This document shows positions 51,536-57,494 of a stretch of DNA of 57,494 nt, piece after piece. This stretch comes from an uncultured Bacteroidia bacterium (lineage in GTDB: Bacteria; Bacteroidota; Bacteroidia; Bacteroidales; UBA932), in NCBI GenBank assembly GCA_902784435.1, contig CACZUR010000014.1, positions 1-57,494 of the forward strand, written 5' to 3'. The notes below the pieces were generated by a model, which searched no databases, had not been told where the DNA came from, and worked only from the letters and a program-made list of their open reading frames with translations. Both the position numbers and the translations under genes were made by a program. Positions within the stretch are counted from its first letter, which is position 1. Each line of letters starts with the position of its first letter.

Positions 51536-51765
51536 GGATGGAGCAGGTGTAGGCTACGGATGGCGCAGGCTGCTTTTTAGGGCCGATACCGGCGCCACGG
51601 CAAGGCACACAATGGCAATTCATGGCGCAGGCGTAATTTCAGGGGCTATGCCTGCGCCACGGGAGGGCAAAGAACGGGGATTCATGGCGCCGGCATCGGC
51701 ATTGGAATTAGGCCTGCGCCAAGTAGACGGAGACCTGCACCATTCAGGACCCGACCTGCGCCACG
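51536..51765. repeat. Second, partial copy of the 21-nt TGGCGCAGG element
   Basis: Forward cores lie at 51536 (GGATGGAGCAGG) and 51558 (GGATGGCGCAGG), then at about 51621 and 51683. Reverse cores (CCTGCGCCA or close) follow at about 51651, 51713, 51734 and 51752. The segment 51629-51742 aligns with 23756-23912 of the first copy over most of its length, minus repeat units; shared blocks include GGCTATGCCTGCGCCACGGG and GAACGGGGATTCATGGCGC. Confidence 0.8.
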
Positions 51766-51766
51766 G

Positions 51767-51874
51767 GGAACTGACGGGAGGAAGGGAACTGACGGGAGGA
51801 AGGGAACTGACGAGAGGAAGGGAACTGACGAGAGGAAGGGAACTGACGAGAGGAAGGGAACTGACGAGAGGAAG
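51767..51874 (+). repeat. 18-bp tandem repeat, six copies
   Basis: Units GGAACTGACGGGAGGAAG (two copies) and GGAACTGACGAGAGGAAG (four copies) follow each other without gaps at 51767, 51785, 51803, 51821, 51839 and 51857. The array ends 53 nt before the promoter box of the GH2 gene. Confidence 0.9.
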
Positions 51875-51926
51875 GCCGTCATGTCACTTGGCAAGGGTCC
51901 TATTTTGATTTTTGGGGGATTCGGAA

Positions 51927-51934
51927 TATATTTG
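51927..51934 (+). promoter_or_regulatory. -7 promoter box of the GH2 gene (TATATTTG)
   Basis: It lies 13 nt before the ATG at 51948. Confidence 0.6.
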
Positions 51935-51947
51935 TAAAAACACACGA

Positions 51948-54455
51948 ATGAAACGCTTCCTTTCCCTTTTCCTGCTACTGCTGTTTCCCTTGCTGGCCCC
52001 CGCACGCGAAACTGAACCAACCCGCGAAACCCCATCCGTCCGCGAACGCGAATGCTTCGACACCGGGTGGGAGTTCGCCTTCGGGAACGCATCGTCCCCG
52101 GCCCTGGACTTCGGCTGCGGAACGGAGTATTTCAATTACCTGACCAAGGCCGCATCCATCCATAACACGGGGCCGTACAGCCTTAAATTCAACAAGGCCG
52201 ACTGGCCCCAGACGTGGAAGGAAGTGACGCTTCCCCACGACTGGGTGGTAGACCTTCCCTATGCCCGGGAAGCCAGCCACAGCCATGGTTACAAGACGGT
52301 GGGGTACAAGTATCCGGAAACCAGCGTGGGCTGGTACCGGAAGGTCTTTACCGTCCCCGCCGCCGATGACGGGAAGCACATCAGCCTGCGTTTCGACGGC
52401 ATTTTCCGGGCGGCCGACATCTGGGTGAACGGTTTCTGGCTGGGGAAGGAGCCCAGCGGTTATGCCACCCGCACCTACGACATCTCCGAATACCTGAACT
52501 ACGGCGGAGAGAACGTGGTGGCCGTCCGCGTGGACGCCACCCTGGAGGAGGGCTGGTTCTACGAAGGGGCCGGCATCTATCGGCATGTCTGGCTGGAAAA
52601 GACAGCGCCCGTGCATGTGGCACCCTTCGGCACCTTTGTCTACGCCAGCCTGCTGGCGCCCTATGACCAGGCCATCGTCACGGTGGAAACCACCGTCCGG
52701 AACGGGGGCGCCGGGCCGGCGGAATACACCCTTCGGCATACGCTCGCGGACGCTTCCGGGCAGGTGGTGGCCACGGCGTCCGTCCCCGCGAAAACGGTCC
52801 TGGCCAAAGACTGCTCACAGACCCGGGTGAGCTTCTCCGTGGGCGCTCCGCATCTCTGGAGCACCACGGACCCGTATCTGTATACGCTCTCTACGGCGGT
52901 CCTTTCCGGTGGAAAAGTCATCGACGAATATACCACTGTCACGGGCTTCCGGGACCTGGTCTTCGATGCCGATCAGGGCTTTCTCCTTAACGGCAAACGC
53001 CTGGAAATCAAAGGGGTAAACCAGCACCAGGACCATGCGGGCGTGGGCACGGCCATCCCGGATGCCCTGCAGCTCTGGCGCCTTCGGAAACTCAAGGAAC
53101 TGGGCGTCAACGCCATCCGCACCAGCCACAATCCCGCCACCCCCGAACTGCTGGACGCCTGTGACCGGGAAGGCATCCTGGTCCTGGAAGAGAACCGCCT
53201 CACCGGCATCAACGAGGAGCACATCCGGCTCCTGAAGGCCCTCATCGAAAGGGACCGCAACCACCCCAGCATCATCCTCTGGAGCGTGGGGAACGAGGAA
53301 TGGGGCCTGGAATGGAACGACAAAGGCACCCGCATCGCGGAGTCCATGCGCGAATACTGCCACCGGCTGGATCCCACCCGCCTGGCCACCGTGGCCACCA
53401 GCAGCGGCCCCCATATCGTCATCCCGGCCGATGTGGCCGGCTACAACTACCTGATGCAGAACCCGGTAGACCAGCACAGGCAGGACTATCCCGAAAGAAA
53501 AGCCCTGGGCACGGAGGAGACCACCGGCTGCGGCACCCGCGGCGTCTACTATGACCAGCCCGGCCGCATGCCGTCCATGAACCGCACCCCGGACCCGAAA
53601 GACGGGGCCCTGAACCGGATTGGCCGGGGATGGAATTTCTACCGCGAGCGGCCCTGGCTGGGCGGCCTGTTCTACTGGACCGGCTTCGACTACCGGGGCG
53701 AGCCCAATCCGCTGGAATTCCCCGCCACGGGCTCGGAATTCGGCATTCTGGACTACTGCGGCTTCCCCAAGGACGAAGCCTTTTACCTGAAGGCCTGGTG
53801 GACCGACGAGCCCGTCCTGCACATTTTCCCGCACTGGAACCTGGCCGGCCACGAAGGCGAAACCGTGAGCGTCTGGGTCTATTCCAATTGTGACGAGGTA
53901 GAGCTCACGGTCAATGGGAAACGCCTGGGCCGCAAGAAGATGGAAAGCGGCGGCTACCTTAGCTGGAACGCCGTCTACAAGCCCGGAAACGTACGCGCCG
54001 TGGGCTATAAGCACGGCCGCCGGGTGCTCTCCCGGGAAATCCAGACTACCGGCAGCGCGGCGCGCGTGGAAGCATCGGCCCACCGGAACACCATCCAGGC
54101 CGACGGAACCGACGTCGCGGTGGTCACCCTGTCCCTGGCCGACAGCAAAGGCCGCTTCGTTCCCGATGCCTGCGTGCCGCTCCGGCTCCGTGTAAGCGGC
54201 CCGGTGCGCATCCTGGGCGTAGGCAACGGAGACCCCGCCTGGCAGGCCCCGGAAAGGCCCGCGGAGGCCGATGCCCGCACGTTCACGGTCGCTTCCTTCA
54301 ACGGCCTGGCCCAGGTGCTGCTGCAGTCCTCCGGCACCCCCGGCCCCGCCTCCCTCACCGTGGAGGCCGACGGCCTGGCGCCCTGCACCCTGAATATCGA
54401 CGTATCTCCGGCCTATTTCAGGGTCTCAAGCTCTGTGAGCGCCGTCTCAAGATAG
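51948..54455 (+). CDS. GH2 family glycoside hydrolase (beta-galactosidase-like)
   Basis: The 835 residues have a signal peptide (MKRFLSLFLLLLFPLLAPA). The GH2 sugar-binding domain follows (DWVVDLPYAREASHSHGYKT, FRAADIWVNGFWLG), then the Ig-like domain and the TIM barrel. In the barrel, GVNQHQDHAGVG and RTSHNPATPELLD are typical, GNEEWG holds the acid/base Glu, and GTEETTG probably holds the nucleophile. A C-terminal DUF4982/Ig-like pair ends the protein. Such enzymes remove terminal beta-galactosyl (sometimes mannosyl or glucuronyl) residues in the periplasm. It stands alone, outside a Sus locus. Its 3' end overlaps the convergent TerB-like gene by 43 nt, and the last 15 residues are of unusual Ser/Val composition, so the original stop may have been lost. 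Confidence 0.9.
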   Translation: MKRFLSLFLLLLFPLLAPARETEPTRETPSVRERECFDTGWEFAFGNASSPALDFGCGTEYFNYLTKAASIHNTGPYSLKFNKADWPQTWKEVTLPHDWVVDLPYAREASHSHGYKTVGYKYPETSVGWYRKVFTVPAADDGKHISLRFDGIFRAADIWVNGFWLGKEPSGYATRTYDISEYLNYGGENVVAVRVDATLEEGWFYEGAGIYRHVWLEKTAPVHVAPFGTFVYASLLAPYDQAIVTVETTVRNGGAGPAEYTLRHTLADASGQVVATASVPAKTVLAKDCSQTRVSFSVGAPHLWSTTDPYLYTLSTAVLSGGKVIDEYTTVTGFRDLVFDADQGFLLNGKRLEIKGVNQHQDHAGVGTAIPDALQLWRLRKLKELGVNAIRTSHNPATPELLDACDREGILVLEENRLTGINEEHIRLLKALIERDRNHPSIILWSVGNEEWGLEWNDKGTRIAESMREYCHRLDPTRLATVATSSGPHIVIPADVAGYNYLMQNPVDQHRQDYPERKALGTEETTGCGTRGVYYDQPGRMPSMNRTPDPKDGALNRIGRGWNFYRERPWLGGLFYWTGFDYRGEPNPLEFPATGSEFGILDYCGFPKDEAFYLKAWWTDEPVLHIFPHWNLAGHEGETVSVWVYSNCDEVELTVNGKRLGRKKMESGGYLSWNAVYKPGNVRAVGYKHGRRVLSREIQTTGSAARVEASAHRNTIQADGTDVAVVTLSLADSKGRFVPDACVPLRLRVSGPVRILGVGNGDPAWQAPERPAEADARTFTVASFNGLAQVLLQSSGTPGPASLTVEADGLAPCTLNIDVSPAYFRVSSSVSAVSR

Positions 54456-55306
54456 CGGCGGGAAAGCTGGGGATTCTCTTCTCCGGACACCATGATGCCG
54501 TTGTCAATGGAGTAGAGGATGCCGATGAAACGCTCGATGAAGCTCTTGTAATTGAAGCCCTTCAGGGTCTTGTCTTCGTTTTCAAGGACAAAAAGCACGG
54601 GGCCGAAAACATCTTCTTCGGCCACGATGCCTCCCACCTTGTTACGCTTGGGGGCAGCCCAATAGTCCTTGCCCGCGTATACCATGATCAGTTTCCATCC
54701 GCCGGCAAGGCCCAATTTCTCATTGATGGCATTCAGGGTCCCGGACCTTCTGAAGAACTGCAGGGTCTGGGCATCATTGAACCAGCCGAACACCTTGTCC
54801 CTGACATTCACTCCCCGGTCCCACTGCACATACTTGATGGCGCCGTCGCAGATATCCGCCTTCACGCGTTTGTAATTGATGGTGATGGCGGTTTGACGGG
54901 TAAGGCTATCCTCCGGCTGGGCGTTGTCCGTGGCCGCGGCAGCTGTCTCCAGATTGTGGTCCGGAAGGCCGCACTTATCCATGATGTCCCAGTACAGGCT
55001 CTTTTCGTTTTCTTCCAGGTTGCCATCGGCTACGATGGTCTTCACAAAGAAATTGGACGTCCACTGCTTTTCCGCGGGACCGAATGCGGCTATGCGCTTG
55101 AGGGCTTCCGTGGGCTGCATGTTCATGCCGTCATTGATGTACTCCTTCAGGAGGTCCTGTTTGCCTTCACAATCGTACTGGTCCGTGATAGCCCTGACGA
55201 TTGCTTCCATTTCATCGTCTGTGACGTTTCCGTCCGCGTTGGCCAGGTGAACGGCCAGGCAGATGACGGACGCCAAGTCTTCGTAAGTGAGATTCAGTGT
55301 TGCCAT
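54413..55306 (-). CDS. TerB-like domain protein
   Basis: The 297 residues begin with a TerB-type helical bundle (about 10-120) with two acidic metal-binding repeats, HLANADGNVTDDEMEAIVRA and TIVADGNLEENEKSLYWDI, as in tellurite-resistance TerB. The C-terminal half (about 140-297) is of unknown fold (GAIKYVQWDRGVNVRDKVFG). No signal peptide is seen. Other ter genes are absent, so the role may be a stress or signalling function rather than tellurite resistance. The upstream in-frame starts lie beyond its promoter and are rejected. Confidence 0.72.
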   Translation of the reverse strand: MATLNLTYEDLASVICLAVHLANADGNVTDDEMEAIVRAITDQYDCEGKQDLLKEYINDGMNMQPTEALKRIAAFGPAEKQWTSNFFVKTIVADGNLEENEKSLYWDIMDKCGLPDHNLETAAAATDNAQPEDSLTRQTAITINYKRVKADICDGAIKYVQWDRGVNVRDKVFGWFNDAQTLQFFRRSGTLNAINEKLGLAGGWKLIMVYAGKDYWAAPKRNKVGGIVAEEDVFGPVLFVLENEDKTLKGFNYKSFIERFIGILYSIDNGIMVSGEENPQLSRRYLETALTELETLK

Positions 55307-55323
55307 AATGATGTGTGTTTTTG

Positions 55324-55331
55324 CAAATGTA
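55324..55331 (-). promoter_or_regulatory. -7 promoter box of the TerB-like gene (TACATTTG)
   Basis: Read on the minus strand, it lies 17 nt before the start at 55306. Confidence 0.5.
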
Positions 55332-55492
55332 ATCAATTCGTTGCTCAGTTGCAAGCGTTGCGGGCAGCGTCGTTCTGCTGCGCGGCCAAGTGTACTCCGA
55401 GGTCGAGGCTGGGTAGTGCGAGGAGAGAACGCCCCCCCGTCGGTGAAAGTTCCCCGGACACCACACACCCCTTCAAACAACAAAAAAAATGC

Positions 55493-55500
55493 TATCTTTG
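55493..55500 (+). promoter_or_regulatory. -7 promoter box of the GH11 gene (TATCTTTG)
   Basis: A perfect box follows an A-rich run and lies 20 nt before the ATG at 55521. Confidence 0.6.
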
Positions 55501-55520
55501 CAGGACAAGATACAGCGACT

Positions 55521-56546
55521 ATGAACAAAAGAATTGTATTGATTGTACTGGCAACCCTGACATTGATTGCAACGGGCTGCAAAAAGGGAGAGGAACAACC
55601 CGCTTCCGATGATTCTGCGAAAATAAGTATTACCGTCACGGGTGCGCCCGAATCGGCGGTGTTGGTTGGAGAAAATTTTCCTCTCAATGTAGAGATTACG
55701 CCAAAGGATGCCGAAGTTGAGACTGTCGTCTGGAGTTCCTCGAATCCAGCGGTTGCTAAGGTAAATGCCGGGGGGAACGTTATCGCAACAGGTAAAGGAA
55801 CGTGCGAGATTTCGGCAACGGTGGGTAAGGCTTCCGGCAAGGTTGCCGTCCGCGTGGACGACCGCGACCCCGTCAAGGACGAGATGGGGCACACGGGGAA
55901 CGGCAAAACACTCACTGGAATGAATAATAACGAGGTGTATTTCCCGATTAGCGGTACTCGTTGGACTGGTCTTCTCTGGTATCAAGGCGGAAACAATTCC
56001 ATGACATATTACAACAACAGCACATTCAAAGCCGACTGGAGCGCGACCAATAATTTAGTAGCCAGTGTCGGATATGATTATGGCAATCCCGTGAAATGGC
56101 AGGATTTGGATTTTGACTGCTATTTCAAGCACAGTAAGACCGGCACTGCCGGAGGGTATAGTTTCATAGGCATTCACGGATGGACGCTGAATCCTCTCGT
56201 CGAATTCTATATTGTCGACGACTGGTTTAGCAAACCGGGGCCCCAGCTTCTCGGTCAGAAAAAAGGTGAATTCGTTGTCGACGGCGACAGTTACGACATC
56301 TATCAGAACACCCGGGTCAATGCTCCATCCATTTCAGGTGAGAAAACGTTCTCTCAGTTCTATTCGGTCCGCAGCACTGCGCGCCAAAGCGGCCATATTG
56401 ACATCAGCGCTCATTTTAAAGAATGGGAAAGTCTTGGAATGAAGATGGGTGATGACATGCGCCAGCTTATGTACTATCTCGAAGTCGGCGGCGGCAGCGG
56501 CTCGATGGACTGCACCTACCTCTACATGTGTGACGGTCAACTCTGA
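55521..56546 (+). CDS. GH11 endo-1,4-beta-xylanase lipoprotein with Big2 domain
   Basis: The 341 residues have a lipoprotein signal (LATLTLIATGC, lipid on C20), a bacterial Ig-like domain of Big2 type (about 33-113, VVWSSSNPAVAKVNAGGNVI), then a GH11 beta-jelly roll. The diagnostic HGWTLNPLVEFYIVDDW holds nucleophile E228, and MYYLEVGGGSGS holds acid/base E321; SQFYSVRSTARQSGHIDI and HFKEWESLGMKMG are also typical. It should cut xylan at the surface. GH11 enzymes are scarce in Bacteroidota relative to GH10. Base composition is visibly more A/T-rich than that of its neighbours, and it stands beside a decayed gene, so horizontal gain is plausible. Confidence 0.9.
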   Translation: MNKRIVLIVLATLTLIATGCKKGEEQPASDDSAKISITVTGAPESAVLVGENFPLNVEITPKDAEVETVVWSSSNPAVAKVNAGGNVIATGKGTCEISATVGKASGKVAVRVDDRDPVKDEMGHTGNGKTLTGMNNNEVYFPISGTRWTGLLWYQGGNNSMTYYNNSTFKADWSATNNLVASVGYDYGNPVKWQDLDFDCYFKHSKTGTAGGYSFIGIHGWTLNPLVEFYIVDDWFSKPGPQLLGQKKGEFVVDGDSYDIYQNTRVNAPSISGEKTFSQFYSVRSTARQSGHIDISAHFKEWESLGMKMGDDMRQLMYYLEVGGGSGSMDCTYLYMCDGQL

Positions 56547-56798
56547 TGGAAACCGCCTTCTGCATGATAAGAGAAAGCCTGAGGAACTATATTTATAATG
56601 AAGTCATTCCCAAGTATGCGGCCTTTGATAAGGCGCATCGGGAAGACCACGCACTAACGGTCATTGAGCGTGCCCTGTCGATGGGCAAGCAGTATGAGAT
56701 CAATGAGGAGATGCTCTTGGCGGCAACTGCGGGAGATGATAAAAGACGAACCGCGGCTCAGAGGCTTCTTTGAATCCGTTTATGCAGAAGAATCATAA
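56546..56798 (+). pseudogene. Internally deleted HD-domain phosphohydrolase
   Basis: The first frame (ATG 56546 or 56564) gives an HD-type N-terminus: NEVIPKYAAFDKAHREDHAL then VIERALSMGKQYEINEEMLL. The metal-binding HD pair that should follow (AAxHDLG) is absent. A second frame picks up LREMIKDEPRLRGFFESVYA and ends at TAA 56796-56798, which is what the C-terminus of such proteins looks like. The catalytic middle is thus deleted with a frameshift near 56730. The ATG overlaps the xylanase stop (TGATG). Confidence 0.68.
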
Positions 56799-57101
56799 CC
56801 GTTGACCACCCGGCCCTCCGGACGAAAGGTATTCTTTCAGCGCTTCCACATAGCCCCTGAAGGCTTCGTGGCCTGAAGGAGTCATCTTGCAGGTGGTGCG
56901 GGGCATCTTGCCCTTGAAGCCCTTCTCAACCGTGATATAGCCGGCGGCGGTGAGTTTGTCTATCTGCACGCTGAGGTTTCCGGAGGTGGCACCCGTCTGC
57001 TTTTTCAGATAGGTGAAATCGGCTTCATCCACTCCGGCCAGGATGCTCATCACCGCCAGCCGGAGTTCGGAATGAAGGAACGGATCTAACTTGGGAAACA
57101 T
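56793..57101 (-). CDS. Small winged-helix transcriptional regulator
   Basis: The 102 residues form one winged-helix domain: HSELRLAVMSILAGVDEADF, then a recognition helix TGATSGNLSVQIDKLTAAGYI and a wing (TVEKGFKGKMPRTT). It resembles the PF13601-like or MarR-related single-domain regulators of Bacteroidota. It starts 3 nt after the stop of the membrane-protein gene, so the two form an operon and the regulator may control it. Its end overlaps the HD remnant by 6 nt on the other strand. Confidence 0.82.
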   Translation of the reverse strand: MFPKLDPFLHSELRLAVMSILAGVDEADFTYLKKQTGATSGNLSVQIDKLTAAGYITVEKGFKGKMPRTTCKMTPSGHEAFRGYVEALKEYLSSGGPGGQRL

Positions 57102-57104
57102 CGG

Positions 57105-57494
57105 CTACTTGTACTGCTGTTTTACAATAAGCCCGGTGGATGAGAGGACGATTCCTGCAAAAGTGAAGATGAACATCTGCTCAGCGCCCGCTTGCGTAAT
57201 GTAAAAGATGACCAGGCCTCCGATGCCGGTAATCCACCCTGCAATCTTTATCGTCCAGTTCTTGAGGACAACGCCACTAATGGTCTCGGCGATTCCGAAG
57301 AGAAGGACAATCTGCGCCGTCAGGGTAGCCCCAAGGACAATTGCGGTAAGCTGACTGTCACCGAGCAGGCTGTAAAGTACAGTGAACAGGGCGATAGAGC
57401 AGGCAAACAGGCCGAAGGAGCCCCAGATGCCGCCGTTGATACGGCTGATGTAGTTCTCTGCGCGGGCAGGCTTTTCTTTGCTTTTTATCAGCCG
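57105..57494 (-). CDS. Integral membrane protein, partial at window end
   Basis: Reading the minus strand gives an open frame through the window edge of about 129 residues ending at TAG (57105-57107). It has four hydrophobic helices, for example GIWGSFGLFACSIALFTVL, LTAIVLGATLTAQIVLLFGI, WITGIGGLVIFYITQ and FIFTFAGIVLSSTGLIV. The start lies outside the window. Membrane proteins of this size beside a one-domain winged-helix regulator are frequent in Bacteroidota, with unknown function. Confidence 0.75.
   Translation of the reverse strand, partial: RLIKSKEKPARAENYISRINGGIWGSFGLFACSIALFTVLYSLLGDSQLTAIVLGATLTAQIVLLFGIAETISGVVLKNWTIKIAGWITGIGGLVIFYITQAGAEQMFIFTFAGIVLSSTGLIVKQQYK

Noticed and set aside
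51462-51908. 148-residue ORF over the repeats before the GH2 gene
   Set aside because: It is composed of repeat translations (ELTRGR hexads and DGAG-like heptads) and begins inside the start region of the opposite-strand peptidase.
54413-55306. Tellurite resistance operon
   Set aside because: Only a TerB-like domain is present; terC, terD, terE and terZ are absent.
1-57494. tRNA, rRNA, prophage or insertion sequence
   Set aside because: No cloverleaf, ribosomal sequence, integrase, transposase or structural phage gene was recognised on either strand.

Overview
The window looks like chromosomal DNA of a high-GC member of the Bacteroidales (Bacteroidota), probably a gut or rumen commensal. 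The evidence is a SusC/SusD pair with surface glycan-binding lipoproteins, many Bacteroidota-type promoters (TAnnTTTG -7 boxes, usually TATCTTTG), BACON and fimbrillin domains, a DUF6377-type polysaccharide-locus regulator, and an almost complete absence of Shine-Dalgarno sites. The genus is not provable from this sequence. No rRNA, tRNA, CRISPR array, intact insertion sequence or phage genes were seen.

Layout. 1-7 kb: two small outer-membrane barrels, queH, an NhaC-type antiporter, a fused FeoA-FeoB iron transporter and malate dehydrogenase. 7-13.5 kb: a large SF2 helicase with membrane segments, a phosphopantetheinyl transferase, and anaerobic ribonucleotide reductase (nrdD, nrdG). 13.7-23.6 kb: an ECF sigma factor with its membrane partner, a TPR protein plus EnvC-like pair, tsaE, a phosphoesterase remnant, yifB/comM, a lipoprotein and ispE. 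24-39 kb: a polysaccharide utilization locus (regulator, SusC, SusD, binding lipoprotein, GH16, GH3, CotH), all on the minus strand and most likely for a beta-1,3- or mixed-linkage beta-glucan. 38.9-42.3 kb: a compact sufB-pnuC-sufC-sufD operon. 42.4-49.5 kb: three large surface lipoproteins (BACON repeats and two fimbrillin-type modular proteins) ending in a strong terminator. 49.6-57.5 kb: a LolA-like protein, a proline iminopeptidase-like hydrolase, a GH2 enzyme, a TerB-like protein, a GH11 xylanase lipoprotein of visibly lower GC, an HD-phosphohydrolase remnant, and a small winged-helix regulator with a membrane partner running off the end.

How the genes work together. In the glucan locus, GH16 should cut the polymer at the surface, the binding lipoprotein and SusD should hold it, SusC should import oligosaccharides, and GH3 should release glucose; the membrane regulator next to susC probably senses the sugar. 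SusC is unusual: after its barrel it carries a charged linker and a complete OmpA-like peptidoglycan-binding domain.

The second theme is intergenic repetitive DNA. I see an 84-bp tandem array built on a 19-nt palindrome (with a deleted single copy at the window start), a 21-nt-phased array of TGGCGCAGG cores with forward and reverse arms (one full copy, one partial copy 28 kb away, one isolated core, and a related insertion inside the ispE reading frame), an 18-bp tandem array, and a cluster of three REP-like palindromes. None of these is explained by the genes around it.
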